A stretch of DNA of 34,506 bases from Gnetum montanum (Eukaryota > Streptophyta > Gnetopsida > Gnetales > Gnetaceae): positions 36,108 to 70,613 of the forward strand of contig MNCI01007609.1 of assembly GCA_015680685.1 (NCBI GenBank). Reading direction: 5' to 3'. Both the position numbers and the translations under genes were made by a program. The notes below the pieces were generated by a model. The model ran no database searches. It saw nothing but the letters and a program-made list of their open reading frames with translations, and was not told the origin of the DNA. This document shows positions 11,401-23,400 of this stretch, piece by piece (the first letter of the stretch is position 1; the number at the start of each line of letters is the position of its first letter).

Positions 11401-14400
11401 TGTAAAAGGGCATTTCCTACAAGACTAGGTTATAGTAATGCAAGAGATTCTCCACTCGTTGCATAATATGGGTTACTCGGGGATATGCATCAACTTGGAT
11501 ATCACGAAGGCATATGACACAATTAGCTAGGAGGCATTGGGGAAGATTATGCATTGTAAGGGGTTTGGTTTCAAGTTTGTGGATCTTTGTATTTAGATGC
11601 AAGCTTCAGGGAGCTACTCCTTTGATATTGATGGTAAACTTTGGGGATTTGCTAAGTCGGGTTGGGGGCTCAGATAGGGGGATCCCCTTTTCCTGCTTCT
11701 ATTCATTATTGCTATTGACATGTTACAAATTACTATGAGGTGGAAGGTGTAAGAGGTCTGGAAATCACTGAGGTTAAATGCCTTGTTGAGCATTACGCTG
11801 ATGATACTGCCCTATTTTTGCGAGTGGTTGTTCTGTAGGCACTTGCACTTAATCGAGCACTTGATAGAATGGCTCAGGAGGTGGGCTTGGAGATCAATAG
11901 AGGAAAATTGATGCTCCATTTGCTGAATATTGATGGTCATGTTAGGGGTAGGATCTCCCAAATCTTGGGGATCCTACAAGGCACAAAGTAGGACTCGTAT
12001 CTAGGAATGCCAATTTTTGCCTGCCACAAAACTCATACGTGGTCAGCCTTGCTACAAAAATTACAACAATGTACCGAACATTGGACCAATTGCTTCCTCA
12101 CAAGAAAAGGGGGGATTATTCTGACTTCCTTCATTCTTATGGTGATGGCTTGATTCACTACCACCCACCCCCCCAACAAAACCCTAGAGATCATCCTCAA
12201 CGTAGATCAAATCATTCAAAAATTTGTATGGTTGGGGGGCAAGGCGGGGAACGTTTGCACCTTGTGTGTTGGGAGAATGTTGCAAAGCCTAAGGAAGTAG
12301 GGGGACTTGGGATATTGAAGTATCATGATGAGATTATTACGGGATATCAACACTTGGTTAATAGACTCTTATAGCCTAAGAAATGTTTGGCCTAGTGGAT
12401 ATGAATTATGCATCAAAAGTATCAACAATGGGAGGCTGGGATGCAGGGGTTGTCGGTGTGGCTGGCCATTTGTAAACATGCTTGGGATATGATACAAAAG
12501 GGATTATGGGGAAGACCACCTCGAGATATTATTAAAACTGGGTGCCCCTAATTCAAGGTTGGTGACCTATCTAGAAAGGTAGATTACTAGAGAAAGTGAA
12601 GGTATTTGTTTGGTTGATTAAACATGCCCCACTTTCAGTGTGGGCTCTCCTTAGGGCGAGAGGATTAAACATTAATAATCTTTGCCCAATATGTTGGAAT
12701 GCACCTAAGACATTAAATCATGTTGTACATCAATGCTCGTTTGCCATCGACACTTGGCGGGTGGCCATGTTACCACTACTTGTTAATCTGGATGGAGACA
12801 CAAAAGTGCAGTGGTACTTTGGTCTTGTGGGAGAGGAGGAACAATTCAATCTTTAGGGCCCAATGTCCTTAGGTTGCATAAGTTGATGCAACTAGGGATG
12901 CTTTGATGGTAATGGGTTGAGCACCTACCTTTGAGCCTTCATGCGTGGCTTTCCAAGCAAATCTTGCATTGTGGGAATTGGTCGAATGAGTGGGATGGGC
13001 AAAGATCTTGCCCAAGATGGAAAGGGATCTTGAATTGGCTAATGGTGTGTTCTTCACCAATTGGGTCAGAGATGTGACGATGTTTTAGGGCGTTAGGATC
13101 GATTTTATTGAGATGGCCCTAGTGGTGTCATTGGGGGTTTTGGTGGAGAGGGAAGCAATTCTTCCAATTATGCGAAGCCTTGAGCATGCAAAGGGCTTCT
13201 TCAGGAAGGCAGTGCCTAAGATGGTGAGTGGGCATGTGTTGAAGTCAACATTGCTGTAGCTATGGCAAGATGTGACGGTGTTGATTGATAGATTTGTGGT
13301 TCATTCCAGTAGTTCATCCAAGCTCTTGGGAATACATTTTGCTTTTATGAGATGCTTGAGGTTTGGTACGGTTGTTAATTTGTTGTGGTTTTTCCTTGTG
13401 GAGCTCCAAAGGTAGCGGAAAGGGCATCCTTCTTGACCTATTTTGGCTTTGTGGAGGGCTAGGACGCTGGTGATACCATGGGAGTTGTAGTTGGCACCAT
13501 GTTTTGTTTATTCTAGAAGGGTGATGGGATGTGGGGGTTTGGTGTCAGTTTCAGGATCGGGGACAATGCGGAGGCCAGACCCAGTGTAGATGCTGGATTT
13601 GGTGTGGGGGGTGGTTGAGCCTATGGAGGAGTTGGGGCAATGAGGGTTGTTTGGTGTTGAGGGGTTGTGCCATGAAACCCAACACTACTGTTAGAAGGAA
13701 ATCCAGAAGGTGGTTGAGGAGGCTATTGACTGGCTAGGGTGGAAGAAGGGGCCATATGGGAGGCCAGGTGGAATGCACGTGAGAAGGCCTTCCAACAGGT
13801 TGCAACTTAGGCAGTGTTGTAGTGTACAGAGCTAGAAAATGGAATTAGAAGGTGACAGGAGTTGCAAGAAGAATCGGCTAGGGCAGTGCTTATTGATGAG
13901 CTATGTGTGCAGATCAGAGCAGAGCTTCAATAGGAGGAGCAGCAAAGAGTGGAGTGGGAGCAGGAGGACAAGTAGACCTAGGAGAGAGAATAGACTGAGG
14001 CCACACAAATTTAGAAGCAGTTGGATAGGGCACATGTGACTAATGTGAGAATCTGGCTTCAGGAGTGTAAATGTCCGTATGTCGTATTGGACATCAATTG
14101 TAATATGGTATGGTTTGGCTTGCACTGTGTTGGCACATTAAATGCATCATGGCCAAGCTACACCTAGATGGGAAATGGGACAAGGCGGAATGTGCTGGAA
14201 AGGAGGTGGAGTTCAAAAACTTCCAAGAGGCTGCGACCTTTGTTGACATTGAAAGGCATTAGGAGATTTTTCAGGCAATACACTGTTAGGGGTGCAAGGA
14301 TTGTGAGTGCACTAGACTCCTGAAGAGGCTCTAGGCGATGGGGCTTATCTAGGGATTGAGGGTTTGTTGGGTTATCTCGTTATCTTGATGTTTATTGAAC

Positions 14401-17400
14401 CATTGCTTGGTAGATGGGGCATGGGGTTATAGGGCAAGGGGATTTGCTGAACTTTAAATGGGTAGATATTTTTGGTTTTGTGGGTTGGCCATGCCTGGGT
14501 TTTGGGGGCTTCAGGGATGGTTAGGGTTCTGTACTCTCTTGTAATTTTGGCTGTACATAATGTGTGATTTTTTAATATAATCTTGATTATTTCTCAAAAA
14601 GAAAAATAAAAAAAATAAAAGGAATATGTACAATCAAGACCTAGAACCAAAAATTGGGGAGGCAATTCCCCTTGGACAGAAGTACCCCCAATCCACCAAA
14701 ACTAGGGGGCCACGCATAAGTCCCGAAAAGCAACATGATAGACAAATCAAAATGGGTCACTGCAGATGGGCCATAGCAACTGAAGACTCTTCTCCTAAGC
14801 GATATGGAGAACAAACAAACAGACTGATGAGGAGGCAGGCAAATGCCAACACCAAGACGTAGAACAGTAGCCTAAGAAAACAAGAAATGGCCCAAAAATA
14901 GTCTCGAACTAGCCAGGCCAGGACAACCCCCCAAAACTGACACCAAGCCCCTTAATCTTGGTGGGGCAACCTAGAGTAAGGATCTGGGTTGCACCATGGA
15001 GTGAACTTGATCGAGAATCTCCCGTTGTTGTTTAGATGCCATAAAATTTGTTGCTTGCTGGAACATGAGGAACTCTTCCTCCATCCTCTGCCTCTCCTTG
15101 TTAGGCTGATTCTTAGTATTATCTGGGTGAAACCCTGTATCAACCGATTCGATATATCGGCAAAGATTTGCCCATGTAACATTTTTGTTGATTCCCATAA
15201 TCATGTAGGGGCAATGCCCATCCTGTAGCCAGCGCTTGGCTTTTGATTCATGGTTTTGATCAAGCCTAGTTCTTATCTGTTGCTCCTCTTGTAGGGCCCT
15301 AGCTCTTAGCACTATGGCTTCTTCTTCTTGACGTTTCCGGTCCACCTCTTGTTGGAGAATTTCGGCCTGGATCTCCTGCATAAGTTCCTCCTCCCTCCCT
15401 TGCCAAAAACTAGCCTCTCAGCACTCTATTTGACATTGCAGCTCCTCAATCTCCTCTTGGAAATGTAGGCACTCAGCCTGGGCCCTCACCTGCACGTCTA
15501 TTGATAATTTAAAAAATTGAAAATGATCAGAATTGCTAGAGTTCAAATTAGTAAAATGTTGGTGAAAAGCTGGAAAATGACTGTATTATATAACTTAAAG
15601 AATGAAAATTATTTTTTAATTTTTAATAATTGTTCAATGTAATTTGACGTATATTTAATAGCAAGAACGAACATATAATTATTACTTGGCTAATTCAATA
15701 TTAACTATTAATCCCATGAGGATTTTTTTAAAAAACTTTTTCCTATTCCTATTAACTTAAATATGATTTTGTTAGGATATAATGATAAATTTTACCTGTT
15801 ATCTGCCTGTTTGGTTTCCACCTGCGTATAAACTTCTGTATCCCCCAGTTGATCGGGATAGGATATCAGCTCATGAGTAATGATCACATTTTTAGCAGCA
15901 TGTTAAAATGTAAAGGCATTGTACAGGTACAAACCATAGCAACAATACTCTAGTAATATCAAAGTCCAGCAGCAATGCGTGAGCTAAGGGGTATGGGGTT
16001 TTGGATGGAGTGTGGTAGACTTTGGATACATGCTCGACGAACAGAATGGAAGAGGTGTGTGAGTGCGTGGTGGAGTAGGCAAGGAGGGAGGAAAGGACAG
16101 TGTGCAATCTCGATGGGAGGAGATGTGGGTGGCGGCTCAAATGGAGGGGGATATTCAATGGGTGAGAGACTTGCAGCTCACGGAGGACCTGTTTGAACGG
16201 CATATCACGGAGTACATGCAGATGGTGGAAACACATAGGAAGAGATGGGAGAATTGTAGGTTATAGGGACTTCAGAGGGTGTCGCTAGGGGCACAATTGG
16301 TTTTAGATGGGACTATGGACCAGCGTGCAGTGTTAGGGGTTTTGACAGTGCTAGAGCAAATGGCAACATCGGAGACGTTGCATGTGGAGACATCAGGGAT
16401 GAGGGGGTAATTTTTGTTTGAGGGTGATGCGGGTGTGTCTGGGTAGTGTTGGAGTCGGCTGGTTGCATTTTGGCACTGCATTTGGCTGGGACTTTTTTCT
16501 TCTACGGGGAGGGGGGTTCTATTGCGGTCCTGTGGTGGGGTTCTATGTAGGATCCAACAGGAGTTTGTTGTTGCTGTACATACATTTTTTTTCTTAAATT
16601 AATGCATCTCGAATTATTCTCAAAAAGAAAAAAAAATCAAAGTCCTTTTCAATAATATGAAGGATAAAATTGCAAGGATATGATGCTTGTTAAATTTAGA
16701 ATCCTTCAGAAATTCAAAATTTGGCAAAGAATTGGGAAGCTCCTCAGCCACAAATATCTTTAGCACTCATTACAGCTTTTGTAGTTAAAATCTAAATATG
16801 TTGTCCATAAAACTTTTATTTTTTAGTGTTTAAAGCTGTTTGGCCAGGTAGTCAAGTAGTGATTGCATGCTGTAGGGTTTAAACTGTCCAGTATCTTGAA
16901 GCTGACCCCATTGTTAATATGACTTTTTTCCATTTAAAACAAAAAATTTTCTTCCTGGCCATTTCTTGTTTGTTTTTTATAAAAATTGTTCATCTTTAAT
17001 AACCAGAGTTACTTTTCTGGATTCTATTACCAATTTCTTCAGATACGTTATTGATCCAGGCTTTGTCAAGCAGCGGCAATACAATCCTATGACTGGAATG
17101 TTCTCTCTGGGTGTTGTACAGATTAGTAGGTATGTTCATGCCTTTCATATGTAAAATGAACGTAATGTTTGGGCAATATTGACGTAATTTTCTGTTGTAA
17201 ATTGTACATCATGAACTGATTATGCATCTGCTTTCATAGCTAATAGCTTTAGGCGTGCTGTATCTTTATGTACTGTTCTCTGAGTATATGCTAAAAGATT
17301 GCATGCCAAAACTAGGATATGATCTCCTTCAATGTATTCTGACAAATACCAATAACTTTCCCTGCTTACTAAGCAAGTTTACTGGTATGTACTACCAATG

Positions 17401-20400
17401 AGCAAATGTACTTTGTTCGAATCCACATCTGGAATTGAATTTGTGCCTTTGCACATTGCTTTATGGATAAGCTTCTTATGTACCAAAGCTTCTTAAGTTT
17501 TAGCATGAACTAATGGAGCCGAAACTAAATTTGCAAATAGCTAATTGAATAGGAGTACATGAATATCTCAGGTGTGCTGATAATTTGTTTGTGTCTCCAG
17601 TTGTCATGTGCAACTTTCTTGAGAGGAAAAGCGGCACAAACACAGAATTCTTAGGAATATTAAAAAAGGTTTCTGTCAATTTGCTGATGGAGAGGATTCC
17701 CTTTCAAGAAGAACGCAAATTTTAGAATGCCAACAGAAAACTTCGCATGTTTTGTCCTTCCAACAAATTTTACCTCATCTAATAATTAAAAAAAAAGGTA
17801 TGTAACTAATAACTATGTATAGAAGGAAAGTAACGCATTGGAGGAAGATTGCTTTCAGAGTGTTATAGTAATATTGAATTTTTCATCGTTAACGAGTATG
17901 CTTTCCAAGCAAAAATTAAAAGTAAAATATTTTCATAGTTGATACACATTGGATCAAGGTATAAAGGCGCCAAGATGTTGGATCATTTGGATAGAACTCA
18001 GCATAATCTGTTGAGTAAAACATGTAATTCCATATTCTTGCTGGCAGTCCTAAAATGTTCCTTTTTAGAAATTGTCATAAGAATTTGTAGATTGACAATT
18101 CTGTTCCGAAAACTCCATTCTTTTCCTTGTTCGTCTAATAAGGGCATACTAAATGGTTTGTAGCATATCTTGCAGATTGATGTTCACTTTGTTTGAAGGA
18201 TACATTAAAATTTTCTTCCGTTTTCTTGAAAGTTTACTCTTTCAAGTTTAATATCAAATTTGGATTTTTGCCGTTGGAAAATGTGTAAATCCTAATATGA
18301 TGCACATGTTTAGAGTGCAGGCTGATCAGCGACGAGGAAGAGCTGGACGAACACGGCCTGGCAAATGCTATAGGCTGTATCCACTCTCCACTTATGAGCA
18401 TGAGTTGCTCCCAGATACTATTCCTGAAATTCAACGCTCATCCCTTGCTACAGCTGTGCTGTATTTGAAGTCTTTGGATCTTCTAGACATTGATATTTTG
18501 AAGTTTGAGTTTTTGGACCAGCCATCATGTGAGTGATATTCCTTTTAATAATACCATTTTAGCCCGACTTCATGGTAAAAATATGCCAGATTATTATTTT
18601 TGAAATGAATCCGTAACATTACTTGTTTTCACACTGTTATGATGCAGTTTAGGATTCCTTATTGTACTCATGTTGATGTTTGGAAAGGACCAACTGATTA
18701 TTTGCAGTGTTTCTAACTTGCACTCTTTCCTTTTTCATAGACGAGTCCTTAGAAGATGCCATTAAGCAGCTCTATTTCATTGATGCAATTGACAAAGATG
18801 GAAAAATCACTAGAATTGGAAAGAAAATGGCAGGTAAGACAACCAGTAAAAAAAAGGCTTTTTCCGGCATCATTGGTTTCCATGTATTCAAAAGTTACAT
18901 TGTCATAACCTGCTCAAAATAACCATTAAGATTTACAACTTAATTAAAATTTCCTTTAATTTAATATGACAAGCTAAAACATAAAATTTAATAAAATGTC
19001 CAAATTATTGCTTATATGTCATTACATCAAAGTTGTATTAGAAAAACCTCATTCCAAAGTTACATCATAGATCCATTATCTTTGAAACTACATTCTCAAA
19101 ATGGCATAGAACAATGCTTAGACTAATACAACACATTTAACTATCTCATGGGCTAGTGTGTACATCAATTACATCATTAAAAGACTTCATAAATCATAGA
19201 ACATTATCTAAAGCTAAGTCTCTAGCTCAACATATCCCAAAGCACAATTGCTTTTGCTTCTACCACCGTCAGCACCTGCAACATCTGCATAGAACATATA
19301 TAAAAAAGAGTCATCACACCCTATAGTCGAGGAAACCAAATCTTGAGTCTCTTGGAACAACGCAAGGATTGGATGGGCCCAAGTTTCATCCACAACTGGT
19401 AGTACATCATGATTCTTCATTAATACAATTATTAAGCAAACAACTATTCACATGTGTTCCAGTTGCATGCAAGGATTATTAGAAAATTGGTACTATCCAA
19501 TGTCTAGATAATTAGATAAAGAGAGAAAGAAGTGTTAATACTATGTGTGACAGGACTGATACTAGTAACGGCCTAGAACCAATCCTATAGTAGCTCTAAT
19601 ACCTTAATGTCTTGAATCATCTAATAGCAGCAGTTATTTCCATAGAAGCTTGCTTGCTAAAAGGATCTCCTAAGTGTAGTTTTAAATCCATGAAAGACAT
19701 TGTGGACTTGGTTCTAAAGCCATGATAAACATCGTAGACTTGGCCTAAAGCCATGACAAACATTGCAAATCTTATCCTAAAGCTATGACATTGCAGACCT
19801 TGCCCTAGAGCCATTATAGACATCATGGATTGGGTAGTTTTTTCATCCAAGACTTCTTATACCTTACAAGCCTTATTCTCAAATATGCAATTAACTTGGT
19901 TATGCTTACCACAAAACATTGTTAGATATGCCATTAAAATATTAAAATCTAAACAAATTTCGAAATTGACACAACTGAGTTACAATTGTGATATGCTCTA
20001 GTGACCCTGACCACATCTTTTAGTTGTATAAATCTTGCTGTATGTGTTAGTTTTTTTCAATCATAACTTGACCATGACTTGTAGGTTATAACGATGATCC
20101 AACAATGAATTCTAGTTTGATACCACGAGCTAACCATGACCTATGTTTGATATCATGACTTGTAGTGTTACTCGCAATTGTTACCATGACTCATGATTAA
20201 CCTGTTGTTCCTGTTTACACCTCTATGACTTGTGTTAGAAGTTGATTTTACGTCTTTTTGACAACTAATTATCATGTTAGAGTTTCTGAATTCCTTAAGA
20301 TCTTTTACAAGGAGATTCACCTTTTTGTAATTGAGGGAATAACATTAATATTATGGAAATATAAGATTTTTCTCTCTTTGTAATGGTAACTGCTCCTTTT

Positions 20401-23400
20401 AGTCTTGGTAGTTGTATTGGAAGTCTTATTGACTTGGTTGCTTACAAATTCTTTTATGATGAATAGAGTTACATTATACTAATTCCATCACTTAGTATTT
20501 GTTCTTGGTTTTGGTAGTTTGTGACATCATCTTTGAGCTTGTTGTATCTCTAGGTATGCTTACTAAGTTCGAAAGAGTTTTTTGTGCTTTGGTGATGTTA
20601 CTTTTCCTCTAGTAGTGCATCTTCTTTTAGTTTGTATCTACTTCTTCATCGTAAGGTTATAATATACGTACCCTTGTTTTTCATAACTCAATGTATTATG
20701 AACTTCTATACTTAATTTTATGACACACTTCTTTGTAAGTCTTTTTCTCTTTCTTTACCATTGTAATCTTCCGGATGATCTTCTCTTCTTATTTAAGAAA
20801 TTGGACCAGGCTATGTATGGCACAACATGGACCTTTTTTTCCTCTTTAGCAAACTAGATCCTACATTGTAGTGATTGCTCGTCTTCTATAATACTTCCTT
20901 CTTAGCTTTGAGTCATTTCTCTAACCTTTTGGTTCTGGAGCTCGGGTGCTTGTTATGACTCCAATGCTTCATAACAACTAACAGCATTGCTACATGCTCC
21001 TGTTTGCTCCTTTAGTGTAGGACATTTCTTCTGCGGATGAATTAAGTTAAGAAACTAATGATTGTACCCTAACTTAGGAGTATACTCTAACAACTTAACC
21101 ATGAGTTAGTTTTTGATCATGTTCTGACTGTGCTCACAATTTTGGGCTATGATCTAATCACAACTCATAATTTTGGACCATGACCTCACAGTTTACAAAA
21201 CTGTTGTTAAAACCTTTGAAATTTTTATGTTAATGATTACAATTACTCTAAATGAGAGACACGTTACACTCTAAATGAGAGACACATTGCACTCAATGGT
21301 CAAAGTTTTGACAATTCTTTTGAAAGAAAGGTCAGTACCATCATGAAAGAGATTAAAAAATTATGTCAAAAATCTGAAAAGGGAGTCAAAGATTCATAAA
21401 AGCATATGAAAACCATGGTCCCTCTATACTTGCTTCTTTACAACTTGCTTTCAAGGACATGAGGGTTTCAGGCCAAAGGACTCATCAAGGGTCAATGATT
21501 GATGAAAGTTGATATGGGGCTCCCCTTTTTATTGGGCTAGGGTTTGGTTTAGAGTTTTACATCAATAGTCTAGATAAATTAAAATGTAATTAATGTTTGA
21601 GATAAGTCAAATATAATCAATGATTTAGGTAAATCAAACTCAAACATAATGAACAATTCAAAATAAAAGGGTTTTATAAACCCATCTAAAATAAACATTA
21701 CATGCCCAAAATATCATAACAAGAGGATAAGGTCGTAGGTTTAATTCATGAAATATAGCAAGTTCCAATATTGTATGATCCATAGCTTAAATGTTTTTTT
21801 TAGATGTTTCAAAAAATGATTTTCAAACGTACAATGGCTGGTTGTAGGAAAAGTAAGACCATTATTAACCAAAAACATGAAAGCAATCAAACAAGATAAA
21901 AGATAAATCAAATAAGAGTTTAGTTTAAGAAAGAAGGGGTAATAAAGAAAAAAAGGTTCAAGTAAACAAAAAAAGTAATAGCATAATTTTGGCTAAGAGG
22001 NNNNNNNNNNNNNNNNNNNNNNNNNNNNNNNNNNNNNNNNNNNNNNNNNNNNNNNNNNNNNNNNNNNNNNNNNNNNNNNNNNNNNNNNNNNNNNNNNNNN
22101 NNNNNNNNNNNNNNNNNNNNNNNNNNNNNNNNNNNNNNNNNNNNNNNNNNNNNNNNNNNNNNNNNNNNNNNNNNNNNNNNNNNNNNNNNNNNNNNNNNNN
22201 NNNNNNNNNNNNNNNNNNNNNNNNNNNNNNNNNNNNNNNNNNNNNNNNNNNNNNNNNNNNNNNNNNNNNNNNNNNNNNNNNCTTCCTCCTGTAGCAGTTC
22301 TTCCCGCACTTGGGCCTGGATTTCATCCACTAACCGGGCCCGGGCAGCGTCGGCCATGAGGTCTTGCTGCCTGACCCTCTCCTGCTCTCGTTCGTAAAAC
22401 TAGGCCTCCAAGTCGGCCCGGGCTTGTGCAAGGGCATCATGCCATTTGGCCTCCCATTCCTGTTAGGAACTACATCAGACTAACAGAGAGATGTTGAAAA
22501 TTCCACTCATCAGACCACAGAAAAGGTGAAGCAAGAGATGCAGGAAAAAGAAGAAAAAGACAGATTGAAGACATTCAAAGACATGTTGGATGACACTGAG
22601 ATGACATAAATGGGGAAAATGACAGAATATTTATTGTTTTCCCAGCACTTTAGGGATATGTGGATTAATAAAAAAGAAGAATGGAAAAATATTTAGCACA
22701 AATGGAAAAACGTAATATGTGAATATAAGAATAGTTTTGAGACTAAAGTTAAGGAAGCAACTAAATATTGAATAGAAAGTATGGGGGCAATCCACTGAAT
22801 AAACTGATTTTATGGGTTGTTACCTAGAAAAGGATGTGGAAACCATGATTTATTATGTGCAGATGAGAATAGATACTGAAGTAGCAAAAGGATGTAATGA
22901 TGAAATCATCCAACAGAATGAAGATATAAAGACCTTGCATATAGACTTAACTGAACAACTGATGATTGTGTTAGGACTGCAAGAAGGGAAAAAGAAATTA
23001 CAAAAGAACTTGAAGACGATGAAAGGCAGACTGATTGAGAGTGAGAAATTAAATCAATAGCTGATCAAATCTTAGGAGAAATCAGAACTAAAATGGGTCA
23101 ACACCAGGAAACAGAAAGAGAGTCGATGAATCCACCTACAATCCAAGATAGCAAAAGTCAAGAAATATCTAGACTCAAATGAGGTCCGTATGAAGTCAAA
23201 GTAGGATGTTCCTACACCTCCGTCTGAACAATTCAAAAATGCATTAGAACTGTTGTCCATATATGGAGAGAACGGTGACACTACGTAAGCTTTGGAGATA
23301 TAAAACTCTAAAACAAATATCTCAAAAGTTTGTACTATTTGTATGTAAAAAGTCTTTTTCTATGTTTGATAGTAAATGGTAGGAAATGTATTTGCCATAT

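Larger units (their letters stand above)
8505..14613 (+). mobile_element. LINE element B, nearly full length, decayed
   Basis: This is a ~6.1-kb plus-strand non-LTR retrotransposon flanked by a 17-bp direct repeat (8488-8504 and 14614-14630, one mismatch). The order is ORF1 with DUF4283-like domain and zinc knuckle (8800-9375), endonuclease (about 9820-10400), reverse transcriptase (11060-11900), zf-RVT (12596-12780), accessory module (12923-13415), coiled coil (13760-14030), J-like remnant (14072-14286), 3' end and A-rich tail (14596-14613). Many stops and frameshifts make it inactive. It sits inside element Z, within a helicase intron. Confidence 0.85.
8451..15520 (-). mobile_element. LINE element Z (5'-truncated), split by LINE B
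   Basis: Z is a minus-strand, 5'-truncated LINE in two pieces, 8451-8504 (the T-run and 3' terminus) and 14614/14631-~15520 (body). The halves are separated by the plus-strand LINE B. The body encodes a coiled coil and a J-domain-like module, then an apparently noncoding 3' region. A possible target duplication is AATTGATCAGA (8440-8450) against AATGATCAGA (15522-15531), imperfect. The 3' terminus resembles that of X at 1137-1170. Neither ORF1 nor RT of Z is present. Confidence 0.7.
18834..22000 (+). other. First part of intron between exons e and f
   Basis: This is AT-rich sequence. Apart from the minisatellite at 19704 and the 23-bp duplication at 21245, I see only scattered CATGACTTG-like words near 20080-20180 and 21080-21190. 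No gene or recognisable transposon protein was found. Confidence 0.55.

Noticed and set aside
21700-21760. tRNA-like 3' half with GGTTTAATTCA
   Set aside because: Only a B-box-like word is present; no A box at the right spacing was found.
21920-22357. Open frames spanning the N run on both strands
   Set aside because: They are open only because N codons are not stops. Only the part at 22282-22357 (-) reflects real LINE coding sequence.
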